A DNA stretch of 64,000 bases from CAZOKZ01 sp964580585 (lineage in GTDB: Bacteria > Sumerlaeota > Sumerlaeia > SLMS01 > JAHLLQ01): NCBI GenBank assembly GCA_964580585.1, contig CAZOKZ010000002.1, positions 149,501 to 213,500 of the forward strand, in the 5' to 3' direction. Every line of letters starts with the position of its first letter. The stretch's first letter is position 1. Of the stretch, positions 34,322-45,100 are shown piece by piece. Both the position numbers and the translations under genes were made by a program. A model generated the notes under the pieces. That model was not told the origin of the DNA, did not search any database, and saw nothing but the letters and a program-made list of their open reading frames with translations.

Positions 34322-35854
34322 ATGGGACTTTTTTCGAGCAAGAAAAAATCGGATGACGATTCGGACAAATCGACGTCGGACCGTTCTTCCAATCAACCGC
34401 TACTGCCGCCTTCGGCGCAAAAGTCCAGTCCGCCATCGTCACCGCCATCCCGCCACGATTCCAGCGGCACGGGGCGAGGTCCAACGCCGCCCGGTGGGTT
34501 GTTGCCAACGCCTGAGTGGCATAACGAACAGAAAAAAACCGGCGATTCACGCCCCTCGCCCGGCCGTCCCCAAGAGCCCTCGCGGGCCAGCCGTTCGGCA
34601 CCACCCGGCCAAGGCAGCAGCGGTTCGCGTCCATCGGCAGGCACCGACCCGACAGTGAACCTCAAGTCCCAGCAACCCTCGGCAGGAAGCGCGGGAAGCG
34701 CTCCGATTACGCAACCGGCCAATCCTCGCGCGGCACAGGCTGCTGCTGTCCCACGCAGAGAGCCAACAAAGCCGGACCCGTCATCGAGCACTGGCGGACC
34801 CGTGCGGGTTGGATTGATGCAGCTTTTGCGCGAAGCGGTCGAGCGCGGCGCCTCCGACCTTCACCTTTCGCGAGGTGTGCCTCCCACCATTCGCCTGGAT
34901 GGTTATCTGGTGCCGCTGGATTACCCATCGCTGTCGAAAGAGGCATGCGACAAACTGGTCACCGGGGCGCTCACGCAACTTCAGCGTGAAAAATTCGACC
35001 GCGAGTGGGAGTTGGATTTTTCGCTCGATCTTCCCGATGCGGGGCGTTTCCGCGTGAACGTGCACAAGCAACGCGGAGGCACCGAAGCCGCTTTCCGCGT
35101 GGTGAATGACGTGATTTTACCGCTGCGTCGTCTGGGGTTGCCCGGCGTTGTCGAAGAGATTGCTCGCAAGCACAGCGGATTGGTGTTGGTGACGGGCCCG
35201 ACCGGTTCGGGTAAAACGACAACGCTGGCTTCGATTGTGGATCAGATTAATTCCGAACGCCAGTGCATGATTATCACGGTCGAAGACCCGATCGAATACG
35301 TGCACAAAAACAAGCGTTCGATCATTAAACAACGCGAGTTGACCAGCGATACACTTTCGTTCCCCGCCGCGTTGCGCCATGTGTTGCGCCAGGACCCCGA
35401 CGTGATTGTAATCGGCGAAATGCGCGATCTAGAAACCATCAGCACGGCGCTGACGGCAGCGGAAACAGGGCACTTGGTGTTTGCCACGTTGCACACACCG
35501 GATGCGGCTCAGACCGTTGACCGCATGATCGATGTGTTTCCCCCGCACCAGCAGGAACAAGCGCGCATTCAGGTGGCGAATACGATCCAGTCGATCATCG
35601 CGCAACAACTGATTCCCGTGCCGGGTAATCGCGGACGCGTGGTGGCGGTCGAGATTCTGATCGCGACGGTGGCAGTACGCAAAATCGTCCGAACTGGAAA
35701 AACCGAACAACTTTACACGACGATGCAGACGAACTGGGAAACGGGTATGATCACGATGGATAAATCGTTGAAGACACTCTACCAGCAGGGTCTCATCTCG
35801 TTCGACGACGCGCTGGCACGGTGCAAGTATCCGACGGAGTTCGATAATCTGTAA
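34322..35854 (+). CDS. pilT: PilT-family retraction ATPase with long disordered N-terminus
   Basis: 510 residues; ordinary PilT has about 350. Residues 1-160 are low-complexity, rich in Ser/Pro/Gly/Thr with no fold. The PilT core begins near VGLMQLLREAVERGASDLHL, has the N-domain GVPPTIRLDG, Walker A GPTGSGKT (292-299), the Asp box MIITVEDPIEY, the Walker B region DVIVIGEMRD and the His box GHLVFATLHT. The end carries the usual retraction helix (AVEILIATVAVRKIVRTGK). It powers pilus retraction, or, as in PilT-like relatives, gliding or export. No other pilus genes are in the window. ATG 34322 has a CGAGG box eight bases upstream. Confidence 0.88.
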   Translation: MGLFSSKKKSDDDSDKSTSDRSSNQPLLPPSAQKSSPPSSPPSRHDSSGTGRGPTPPGGLLPTPEWHNEQKKTGDSRPSPGRPQEPSRASRSAPPGQGSSGSRPSAGTDPTVNLKSQQPSAGSAGSAPITQPANPRAAQAAAVPRREPTKPDPSSSTGGPVRVGLMQLLREAVERGASDLHLSRGVPPTIRLDGYLVPLDYPSLSKEACDKLVTGALTQLQREKFDREWELDFSLDLPDAGRFRVNVHKQRGGTEAAFRVVNDVILPLRRLGLPGVVEEIARKHSGLVLVTGPTGSGKTTTLASIVDQINSERQCMIITVEDPIEYVHKNKRSIIKQRELTSDTLSFPAALRHVLRQDPDVIVIGEMRDLETISTALTAAETGHLVFATLHTPDAAQTVDRMIDVFPPHQQEQARIQVANTIQSIIAQQLIPVPGNRGRVVAVEILIATVAVRKIVRTGKTEQLYTTMQTNWETGMITMDKSLKTLYQQGLISFDDALARCKYPTEFDNL

Positions 35855-35879
35855 GAGCAAAACATGAAAGAGAGGCAGG

Positions 35880-36113
35880 ATGTCCGACCATTCGTTTACC
35901 ATCAAGCTATCGCGTTGGATTGGCCATATTCTTATGGTCGTGGGATTGTTTATGTTTTTCAAATCAGGCGTCGTTGGAACTATTATTTTCCTTGCCGCTT
36001 TTCATTTTTATGCAATCTCAGAGATTCTTGACGTCTTGTGCGATATTGTTAAGCAGCTATACCAGAGAAACAAGCTACTGATGAGCACGGAAAATAATGA
36101 GGGACGGAGTTGA
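35880..36113 (+). CDS. small two-helix membrane protein
   Basis: 77 residues. Two adjacent hydrophobic stretches (WIGHILMVVGLFMFF and VVGTIIFLAAFHFYA) followed by an amphipathic, polar tail. GAGAGGCAGG directly before the ATG supports translation. It follows the PilT-like gene by 25 bases and could be its small partner. No family recognised. Confidence 0.6.
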   Translation: MSDHSFTIKLSRWIGHILMVVGLFMFFKSGVVGTIIFLAAFHFYAISEILDVLCDIVKQLYQRNKLLMSTENNEGRS

Positions 36114-36130
36114 ATGGCTCCGTCCCTTTG
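36101..36130 (+). terminator. intrinsic terminator after the small membrane gene
   Basis: A perfect 9-bp stem (36101-36109 with 36118-36126) spanning the stop codon, followed by TTTGATTTT. Confidence 0.7.
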
Positions 36131-36154
36131 ATTTTAATTCGATCAATCTGTTTT

Positions 36155-36280
36155 CAGGCGAGTGATGTTCTTTGCAGTTCAAGGCGTGCGAGGCGAGGGC
36201 GAAAGGAGCGTATTTGTAATACGTGACTTGAGCCCAAGTCCGATGCACAACGCCGAAATGCGAAGAACAGACTCGTCCTG
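36155..36280. repeat. 126-bp imperfect palindrome after the CotH gene
   Basis: Outer arms 36155-36163 and 36271-36280 (CAGGCGAGT/ACTCGTCCTG) and inner arms 36167-36176 and 36259-36268 (one mismatch) fold back on themselves around a GTATTTGTAATAC core. It starts one base past the CotH stop and may also terminate that gene. Confidence 0.65.
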
Positions 36281-36281
36281 A

Positions 36282-39200
36282 TCAGTTGTTTACGTTCCGG
36301 CTGACGTACACTTGCCATGGTCCATCCGGGCGGTGTTTGAAACCCAGTTGTGCGCTCTTGTACGGTTCCTCGAACGCGCCCCGTCCGGTTGATTCGGCAA
36401 TCCAGGCTTCGCCGTATTCGCTGATCTGGATCAAGTCGTCGATGCCGTCGCCGTCTCCGTCCCCCGCAAACACCCACCAACCGTCTCCCATGCCGGGATT
36501 GTCGCGGAAACCGAGCCACGCCCAGCGCGTCGGGGCACCAAACGCGGTGCCATTCGACAGCGCAACCCATGCGTCGGTGAACGGCGTCATCTGGCACACG
36601 TCGTCTTTGCCATCGGCATTGAAGTCGCCGAAATGAATGCCGTAGCCCGATGCGGGATTCCATTGGAAGCCCGTATAACCGAATGAGGCTATCGTTTGGA
36701 AACCCGGTCCAGCCGTGGCAAGCGCCACGAGGAATTGTCCGCCGGGCAATAGCTGCACAATGTCGTCACGACCATCGCCGTTCACGTCGGCTGCATTGAT
36801 CACGTAACCATTCGCCGGGTCGTGGGTAAGGCCGCTCGAAATCATCATCGATGGGCCAGGGATGTTGCCTGCTCCATCGTTGTAACCAACCCAAAGGGCG
36901 CCAAATTCGGTGACCTGGCCAAGATCGGTGTACCCGTCGCCGTTGAAATCGCCGGGAAGCGCTGTCCAACCACCATCTTCGACATTCAGGTAACCACTGC
37001 TTTGTTTGGTCGATTCACCAAACGTCTGATTTCCCAGGTTTGTCGCCGTCCAGGCTTCCCCACCGGCGGTCACAACAGCCATGTCGGTCAGGTTGTCGCC
37101 TGTAAAATCGGCGGCGAAAGTTTTCCATCCGCTTGCCGGATCGTGCAAGAAACCAAGCGCGGCGTAACGGGTAGCTCCCGCAAAAGTGCCGCCTGCATTC
37201 GTCGATCCCCACCCATCGAGATAAGGCGTGAGAACGAGCAGGTCGCATTCTTCGCCTGCATTGCGACGATTGATTGCGCGCGAGACAGAAGGGCTGTGGG
37301 CACCATCGTTGTCGAACGATTGCACCTCGATCAAGTTGCCCCCGACGGCAAGAACGGCGTTGAAACTCCATTGTGTCCACGTACCGGAATCGTTGGTAGC
37401 CTGCGTCCAGGCCGATGTTCCGTTGCCGTTGATAATGCGATATTTGACTTCGGTTAAAAACCCATCGGTGTCGGCGGCGGTACCGGAGATATCGATGGAG
37501 CTTTCGCGGAAGAAAGCTTCGAATCCAGGTGCGGGCGAACCGATGTTTACCGTGGGGGCTTCGTTAGGGTCCGTGGTGTTGCTGACTCCCGGGGTGGGAT
37601 TCGCGAGAGGCTGGAGACTACCCGAACCATCGGGAATCAAGCCTTCGCTGAGATCGGTGGTTTGCGCACCAAACGCAAACGAGTGAATCAGTTGCGCGGA
37701 ATTCGCATCGTTGTCGTAGAGACCGATTTCTTCCCCGTCTTTACCGAGCTTAAAAGCCGCGTGTGGCACGGCGGGTGTGGATTCGTCAGCTTCGTCATCG
37801 GCCCAGACGAGGAGGAAACCTTTTGCGGGAATCGACGTTCCGGCCGGAAATTCCCACTTCGTCGGATTCGACAAATCGTCCGTCAGGTGTAAACCACCTA
37901 AATCGACCGCGGTGTTTTCGTTATTGTAGATTTCAATCCAGTCGTCGAAATCACCAAAGTCATCAGCGAGGACACTCGCGTTATCCGCCATGAATTCGTT
38001 GATGGTAAGCTGGGGGGGCGTGCGGGGATTTCCCCCATTGCACGGAGCCGTGTTGTTGTCGTTCGCGGCCAGCGGCGTTACGACGCAAAATTCCTGGAGC
38101 GTGTCGCTGCCATCGGGATACCGACCGTAGGATTGGTCGGTAATCAATTGCGGGAAGGCAAGATCGTCCACCAACACGCGTCCGTTCGCTTCGTTTTGCG
38201 AAAGAATAACGGTCTCGCCCGCGATATCCAACTTGAAGTTCGCATGCAAGTACCCCGGTGCCGTTTGCTCAAGATCGTCGTCTGCCCAAACTAACAGGCG
38301 CCCATTTGCCGGAATCGAAATTCCAGTGGGTATCTGGAACATCGTGGGGCTGGAAGGGTCGTCGCTGAGATACCACCCAGAGAGGTCGATGGGAGTATCT
38401 TCGTCGTTATACAGTTCGATCCAATCGTCGAACTCGCCGAAGTTGTCCGCGTTGGTGTTCAAGTTCGAGGCCAGCACTTCATTAATGGTCACGGCGGGTA
38501 AATCGGGAGGCATGTTGGAGGCAAGTTGGGAAATCAGGGATGCTGCCCGAATGTCCATGTAGGGTTTGAGACCCATCGCGTGACCATTGGAGCCAGACCA
38601 TGTGGTTGGCGCGTTGTAGTTTTCAAAATACGGAACGTGCTGACCTTGGGCAGTGCCGGTGACACCTCCGGATTCGATCGTGCCATCGAAATAAGGCGCG
38701 ATCTGGTTGTGATAGTTATCGATCAACGCCTGGTAAGTGGGATCGGTGAGAACATCGGCTGCCTGGAGCAGGTAGCGGCGATATTGGCGACGCCATTCGC
38801 TGTGTTGGAAAACCTCGTCCACCAATGGAGCCGGGGTGGTTCCAAATCCACCATTTCCCCACCCGTCATAATGACGCGTGGACCAATTGACCCCAAAATA
38901 ATCGATTCCGATCGTATTGTCGTAATCGTAAGGGACCCACTCGAAACGCCCCGTAGCAGTGTTTGAATACAGATAGAAGTTATTGCTGCCATACCAATAG
39001 TCGTCCCACATGTCGAGAGCGACGTCGCTGGCCATCGAACGCAGGAAATTATCAACGTTTAATTCGTCCACTAGTCCCGAATAGACGGTCGAATCGGACG
39101 AGTTGCTGAAAAAATTGATAAAGTTTGAAAGGTCGGTGTAATCGGATAACGGGTCGTTGTTTTTTTCCTCGTAGGTTTTCCCGTTTCCATAATTTTTGTA

Positions 39201-39851
39201 GGCGTTCGGATCGTTGGAGATATAGTGCAGATCGGCGGGTGCGTCTTTGTACACGCATTTATAAAGATTCCCGTCTTTGCTGCCAAACCAGGAGTCGGCA
39301 AATTCCTCATCCATCTTCTCGGTGTGAATTTTGATGCTTCTGAACGTTCCGTTCACATAGAAAGCCACGTAATGCGTTCGCGGTGAAGGCAACCCCATCC
39401 GGCGCAGAAATTCATGCGCCAGACGGCGACGCATCATGGTGGGATCGTTGTGATCGCCATTCAGGTCGGCGGCTTCCAAGCCGTGAAATGCCCGGTCCGG
39501 GACAAAGTCGTTGAAATCGAGCAAATACGATTTTCGTGTGGCTCCTCGAGTGTAATTGCCGCCACGCGCTCGAATTCCAACATCGTTCAACGTTTCGTCA
39601 ATGACCGAGTTGTACCAACGAACCGTACAGTTTTTCAGGTTGTCCGATTCTGGATTGTCCAGAATATCCTGAAAATCGCTCGGGTTCATGGTGACTTCGA
39701 CGACCGTGACTTCCTCACCAAGGAAAACATTTTCGCTGGCGTCGCGGTAGTCGAAATCGGTGGGTGTGTTCGTCAGCCCGCTGGCCCCCGAAACCAACAG
39801 GAGCCCTGCACAGACGGCTGTCGGTACAAGTTTTACTACGGTTTTTTTCAT
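36282..39851 (-). CDS. CotH-kinase/lamin-tail/FG-GAP surface protein
   Basis: 1189 residues. Signal peptide MKKTVVKLVPTAVCAGLLLV with GGAGGAC seven bases before ATG 39851 (the open frame runs 33 codons further). Residues about 35-470: CotH protein-kinase-like domain, with GIRARGGNYTRG, a CotH-like KDGNLYKCVYKDAP block, and WDDYWYGSNNFYLY leading to YDYDNTIGID. Two lamin-tail domains follow (VTINEVLASNLNTNADNF; LTINEFMADNASVLADDF), each with FDDWIE(L/I)YN. Next comes an Ig-like segment, then five FG-GAP-type repeats carrying calcium-site motifs such as DFNGDGYTDL, DVNGDGRDDI and DGDGDGIDDL. Extracytoplasmic. Secreted CotH kinases phosphorylate proteins; the target here is unknown. Divergent from speA. 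Confidence 0.88.
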   Translation of the reverse strand: MKKTVVKLVPTAVCAGLLLVSGASGLTNTPTDFDYRDASENVFLGEEVTVVEVTMNPSDFQDILDNPESDNLKNCTVRWYNSVIDETLNDVGIRARGGNYTRGATRKSYLLDFNDFVPDRAFHGLEAADLNGDHNDPTMMRRRLAHEFLRRMGLPSPRTHYVAFYVNGTFRSIKIHTEKMDEEFADSWFGSKDGNLYKCVYKDAPADLHYISNDPNAYKNYGNGKTYEEKNNDPLSDYTDLSNFINFFSNSSDSTVYSGLVDELNVDNFLRSMASDVALDMWDDYWYGSNNFYLYSNTATGRFEWVPYDYDNTIGIDYFGVNWSTRHYDGWGNGGFGTTPAPLVDEVFQHSEWRRQYRRYLLQAADVLTDPTYQALIDNYHNQIAPYFDGTIESGGVTGTAQGQHVPYFENYNAPTTWSGSNGHAMGLKPYMDIRAASLISQLASNMPPDLPAVTINEVLASNLNTNADNFGEFDDWIELYNDEDTPIDLSGWYLSDDPSSPTMFQIPTGISIPANGRLLVWADDDLEQTAPGYLHANFKLDIAGETVILSQNEANGRVLVDDLAFPQLITDQSYGRYPDGSDTLQEFCVVTPLAANDNNTAPCNGGNPRTPPQLTINEFMADNASVLADDFGDFDDWIEIYNNENTAVDLGGLHLTDDLSNPTKWEFPAGTSIPAKGFLLVWADDEADESTPAVPHAAFKLGKDGEEIGLYDNDANSAQLIHSFAFGAQTTDLSEGLIPDGSGSLQPLANPTPGVSNTTDPNEAPTVNIGSPAPGFEAFFRESSIDISGTAADTDGFLTEVKYRIINGNGTSAWTQATNDSGTWTQWSFNAVLAVGGNLIEVQSFDNDGAHSPSVSRAINRRNAGEECDLLVLTPYLDGWGSTNAGGTFAGATRYAALGFLHDPASGWKTFAADFTGDNLTDMAVVTAGGEAWTATNLGNQTFGESTKQSSGYLNVEDGGWTALPGDFNGDGYTDLGQVTEFGALWVGYNDGAGNIPGPSMMISSGLTHDPANGYVINAADVNGDGRDDIVQLLPGGQFLVALATAGPGFQTIASFGYTGFQWNPASGYGIHFGDFNADGKDDVCQMTPFTDAWVALSNGTAFGAPTRWAWLGFRDNPGMGDGWWVFAGDGDGDGIDDLIQISEYGEAWIAESTGRGAFEEPYKSAQLGFKHRPDGPWQVYVSRNVNN

Positions 39852-40135
39852 AAAAAGTCCTCCAGGATAGAACATCCCAGTCTCCCCTTTCTCACAAATA
39901 TCAAACAGGATGGGCACGGAAAGCCAACCCGTCAAGGCGGATTGAATCAAAAGGAGAGAGAGACGGTAATTTTATTCAGGTCCGTGCAAAGTGAGGCATA
40001 AGCGCGGGATTAATCGATTGTTTGGATGAGGAAACACTTGACGAGCGAGGAGTGAAACTCTTCACATCCACGTCTGCAAACGGGATAACCCGGCCCAAAT
40101 TTTTATTGGTCACCTGGCCCAACGGAGGAATTCGG

Positions 40136-42055
40136 TTGGCAATCACTCAAGTGCTCAAAAACATCGAAAAATGGAAAGTCCAGGATTCGTTGGAACTGTA
40201 CAATATCCGCAATTGGGGAAAGGGATATTTCGATATCAACGAAGCGGGAAACGTTACGGTTACTCCCAACAAAACAAAAGAGCATGCCATTGATTTGAAA
40301 GAGCTTGTGGATAGTTTGCTCAAGCGCGGACTGGCTCCCCCGCTGTTGCTGCGTTTTTCTGACATTCTGCGTCACCGAATCAGTGAAATCGCCTCGGCAT
40401 TCGATCATGCGATCAAAGAATGCGATTATACGGGCGGTTACTGCTGCATTTATCCAATCAAAGTCAATCAACAGCGCCATTTGGTGGAAGAATACACACG
40501 TTTCAGCCAACAGTATGGATTTGGACTCGAGGCGGGGTCGAAACCCGAGCTTCTTGCGGTTTTGGCCATGACGCGAAATGGCGAGGTTCCGATTGTTTGT
40601 AACGGTTTCAAGGATGACGAGTTCATCGAGTTCGTTGTTCTGGCGGCGAAAATGGGTAAGGACATCACGCCCATTGTGGAAAAATTCACCGAATTGAAAC
40701 TGATCGTGAAGTACGCCAAAACACACGAATGCCGACCGAAAATCGGCGTGCGGGTGAAATTGGCGGCGCGCGGCTCGGGTCGGTGGGAACAATCCGCAGG
40801 CGTACGATCCAAGTTTGGCCTGACGTTGCCCGAGGTGCTGGCTGCGGTCGAGTATTTGAAGGAAAACGATATGCTCGACTGCCTTCAGATGCTGCACTTT
40901 CACATGGGTAGCCAGATCACCAACATCCGGCATGTGAAAAACGCCGTCAACGAAGCGGCCCGCATTTACGTCGAGTTGCACCGACTCGGTGCAAACATGA
41001 ATTATCTGGATGTAGGCGGCGGTTTGGGCGTGGATTACGATGGCTCGCAAACGAATTTCGAGTCGAGCATTAACTACACGTTGCAGGAATATGCCAATGA
41101 CGTGATCTCGCGTATTCAATCGGTATGCGATGAAGCTGGCGTTCCACACCCGAAGATTTTTTCCGAATCCGGCCGCGCCCTGATTTCCTACAACAGTCTG
41201 CTGGTATTCAACGTGTTGGGCGTTTCACGTTTCGACGACCAAAAGGTTCCCGACTGTTTGCCAGAGGATGCACCGGAGCCTTTGCGCGAGTTGGAATACG
41301 TTTACCGAAATTTCAGTTCGAAAAATTTCAGCGAAGCCTATCACGACGCGGTTCAATTCCGAGAAGAATGTGCAAATCTGTTCAATCTGGGCTATCTGGA
41401 TTTGAACTCGCGTGCGCACGCAGAATCGTTTTTCTGGGGTGTTTGCGCCAAGACCCTTCGATTGGTGGACGAACAATCGTACGCGCCAGATGAATTGGAA
41501 GGTTTGGAAGAGTTGCTATCGGATATTTATTTTTGCAACTTTTCACTCTTTCAATCCATGCCAGACAGTTGGGCAATTCGCCAGTTGTTTCCCGTGTTGC
41601 CGATTCACCGCTTGAACGAAGAACCCACCCGTCGCGGCGTTCTGGCGGATATTACCTGCGATTCCGATGGGAAAATCGACCAGTTCATCGATCTGCGCGA
41701 CGTCAAAAAGACCCTGGAGTTACATCCATTCGAGGGTTCGGAGTATTATTTAGGGGCGTTTTTGATTGGCGCCTACCAGGAAATCCTCGGCGATTTGCAT
41801 AATTTGCTCGGGGACACAAATACGGTGCACGTTGGATTGGACGAAGACGGTCAGGCGGTGATCGAAGACGTCATCAAAGGCGATACCGTTGACGAGGTGC
41901 TTCGGTATGTTCAGTACGATCCGCTGACGCTGGTCAGCCGGATGCGCCAAAGTGTGGAAAATGCCATGCGCCAGAATCGAATTACGCTGGAAGAATCGGC
42001 CCAGATTATGAATTTTTACGAGTCTGGCTTGCGCGGGTACACGTATTTGGAATAA
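40136..42055 (+). CDS. speA: biosynthetic arginine decarboxylase SpeA
   Basis: About 640 residues, the usual SpeA length. It makes agmatine from arginine with pyridoxal phosphate for polyamine synthesis. The PLP lysine lies in CIYPIKVNQQ (Lys109 from this start); EAGSKPELLAVLA, LLHFHMGSQITNIR, DVGGGLGVDYDG, ESGRALISYNSLLVF and LFQSMPDSWAIRQLFPVLP (in order) are typical. The end is GYTYLE, as in E. coli. The start is TTG 40136: CGGAGG sits seven bases upstream and it matches the family N-terminus. A TTG at 40022 would add 38 residues without a ribosome site. A terminator follows. Divergent from the CotH gene. Confidence 0.93.
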   Translation: MAITQVLKNIEKWKVQDSLELYNIRNWGKGYFDINEAGNVTVTPNKTKEHAIDLKELVDSLLKRGLAPPLLLRFSDILRHRISEIASAFDHAIKECDYTGGYCCIYPIKVNQQRHLVEEYTRFSQQYGFGLEAGSKPELLAVLAMTRNGEVPIVCNGFKDDEFIEFVVLAAKMGKDITPIVEKFTELKLIVKYAKTHECRPKIGVRVKLAARGSGRWEQSAGVRSKFGLTLPEVLAAVEYLKENDMLDCLQMLHFHMGSQITNIRHVKNAVNEAARIYVELHRLGANMNYLDVGGGLGVDYDGSQTNFESSINYTLQEYANDVISRIQSVCDEAGVPHPKIFSESGRALISYNSLLVFNVLGVSRFDDQKVPDCLPEDAPEPLRELEYVYRNFSSKNFSEAYHDAVQFREECANLFNLGYLDLNSRAHAESFFWGVCAKTLRLVDEQSYAPDELEGLEELLSDIYFCNFSLFQSMPDSWAIRQLFPVLPIHRLNEEPTRRGVLADITCDSDGKIDQFIDLRDVKKTLELHPFEGSEYYLGAFLIGAYQEILGDLHNLLGDTNTVHVGLDEDGQAVIEDVIKGDTVDEVLRYVQYDPLTLVSRMRQSVENAMRQNRITLEESAQIMNFYESGLRGYTYLE

Positions 42056-42084
42056 TTATCGATCAACAGCTAACGCGGTCGAAA

Positions 42085-42119
42085 AAATCCGGGTCTGTTG
42101 AGAGACCCGGATTTTTTTA
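42085..42119 (+). terminator. intrinsic terminator of speA
   Basis: A perfect 10-bp stem (42087-42096 with 42103-42112), 6-base loop and a run of seven T. Confidence 0.9.
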
Positions 42120-42192
42120 TTCCACCGGCTACTGTCCCTGTGCAGAAATGGTTTCGTCACGTGACCATGAATTCAAAAAGGCTTCTTAAACG

Positions 42193-45100
42193 GTGAAGAC
42201 AACGCGTACCTCTGTAAGAAAATCCAAACATCTGCTCGCCCATCTTGTCGTTTCCGGCTTCCTGCTTCTTGGAATAAACGGATGCGCGTCTCTTGCCACA
42301 CAGAATAACCTGCCATCAATTCCGAATGATGGCATCGCATCGCCGCCTCGGCCATATTTGTTCGAAACACCGCAAACGATTCGGTCGTATGCCGATCGCA
42401 TCACGATGACGTGCACCATCGATCCCTATCGCCATTATCTTGGCCGACAGGCATGGGTCGTTGCAGTGCCCGCCGGAGAAGTGAAAACCATCTACCATGG
42501 GATAACGTTACGCGATCGTTTGACCGGTGAGGAAACGCAAATTTCCGATGCGGCCGAAATTGATCGTCTAATGACATCGACTGAATTGAAGCAGTCGTTC
42601 CTGGTTCGCGACATGGGGGTCTGGCGCCATACAAGATTAATGGCGATCACGATCGAACCAAGCATACGGATTTTGTACAAGAATCGCAACATGACGGTGT
42701 CGGGGTTTAAGGCGGAATTAACCTTTCCTCCCTGCGTACCAGAAGAAATCAACGATTCAGCGTTTTCCGAGAAACAGACTAATCTTCGCCAATTTTTGGA
42801 GTCGGTGGTCGCCAATCCTGAGATGCTTGATGTTTATGCACAAGCGATTCCCGTGAAATTTAATACAGAGGAAATATGGCAACCGCGGCCCGAGTTATCT
42901 CCGCAGATCGGATGGTTGAAAATTCCAATCACTGAAGACGGTTTGTATAGTATTGACGGACGTTGGTTGGCTGAAAATGGAATCGACCCCGAGAGCGTAG
43001 CACCCGAAGAACTTATTATAGTTTCACGCGGTAACGAAATCTCTACAATCCGAGTAGGACCAGAGGATGCAGGGTTTAAATCTGGTGCACGGTTGATTTT
43101 TTTCGGACGACGAAATGATTCGCGCGAAACAAATGAACATATTTACTTTATCGGTAAACGATCCAAGGAAAATGATCAACCTACATTTCTTGAAGCGGAG
43201 CCAAGTAGTGGTGTTTTTCCGTTGATCGAATCGTTTGATCGCTTGGTTCGTATTGAAGAAAAGAATATTTTAAAAACACGATTGGGGAATTTTCTCAGCG
43301 TTCGAGAGATGGATTGGGTGTGGAGGAAGTTAGAGCGTGGAAAAACGGAAACATTCACTTTTGAATGCCCCGGTCTTCCAAATCCGGTCCCTTCTGCTCA
43401 AGCGAAACTAATATTCTACCTTGCGGCAAAAACTACCTCGAAACCAGTAGGAGTTACCGCAATATTTAATAATCATATCATTTCAGAAGATGAACAACTT
43501 ATACTTTCTGGAGATACGCTTTTTTTCAAGATTCCATCGGATACGTTGCTTCATGGGACAAATAAACTTGAGCTGAAATTGGATTACACCACTGAAAGTT
43601 CTTCAAGACTGTTTCCCGATATTTACCTGGATGCCCTGGAACTTGAATATCAAAGTTTAATCCGACCGACAAATGGAAAGTTAGTTGCTAACTTTTTTCA
43701 CGATGAGTCGCTAGAAGGGGATAAAATGCTTCAAGCAGTAGGTTTTCGCCCTTATCGACTGCTTGCGGTTGATATCAGTAATCCGCGAAAACCAAAACGA
43801 CTCCCCGTTTCGCATATGGAAGACAGTTCACTTATCGATGCCAGTATTCAACGTGGAACGAATATTATTTTTCAAGAAGACGATTCTGTCCCAAGAGCTC
43901 CAAAAGGAATTCGGCCAGCATGGCAAGATCTGCAAAGTATGGAGTACAGTGCTGATACTATTATTATTTATCATCCATCGTTTTCCGAACAGGCAAACGC
44001 GCTTAAATTGAATCTTGAGGAGAACGATCAGCAAACACTTCTCGTTGATATTAATACCATCTACGATGCATACGGAATGGGTGAGCTATCGACCCATGCG
44101 ATTCAGGACTTTTTGAAAGATGCCGTTTATCGATGGAAGGGACGACGTCCCGAGAATGTCATTCTGATCGGCGATTGTACCAGTGATGGGCAACGTATTT
44201 CAAAAAACGACGTTATTAATTATGTCCCAACATATGTTGTTCCTAAGACCATATCCTTAACGTCCGACGAGTATTCTACCGACCAATTTTTCGCATGGCT
44301 TTCGGAAGAGGATGAATTAGCAGACCTCTTTGTGGGTAGGCTCTCCGTTTCTACAAAAGAAGATGCTGACGAATTAGTACATAAAATTCATACTTATCGC
44401 AATACAAAGGCATCCCCATGGAATCAAAAATATTTATTCGTAGCCGATCCTGGTGAGTTCCAGGATGCAACACATAATCTTTTGGAGGCGGTTCCACAGA
44501 CGAATAGCGATATTAGCTTAATCGAAACACCGTCTTATGTTTGGGAAGATAACTTCTACCTCCCGAAAGAATATATGGAAAGCAGGGAAATCAAGGTATC
44601 GCCTGTCGTCACAAACATGATCAAAGACGCATGGAGCGATGGACAAGGTATTATTACTTACTTTGGTCACGGCTCGCCAAATATTTGGTCGAATCAACGT
44701 ATTTGGTTTGGAGGTGACAGTGAAAATAGCGATAATCTTCTTTTAACAAATGACACCCACCTCCCATTTATACTCGCGTTCACCTGCAATAATGGAGCAA
44801 TTGACTATCCAATGCCCAAATGGAATATTTGCATCAGTGAAGATATGATGCGAGTGAAAAACGGTGGTGCAATAGGAGGTTTCTTCCCAACCGGTCCTGG
44901 TTTTTCCAGCCATCATGTTCGATTGGCCGAAGGTGCTTTCATTGCACTAAACAAACTTCACCAGAATAGTTTCGGGCAAATATCCGAAATGGCACGCTTA
45001 AATTATCAAGCGCTGTTTGGTGACACGGATCACTCTCGAATGTACATCTTACTTGGTGATCCAACCTTGCGCATTCCACAATCTAAAGATAGTTTTGTCT

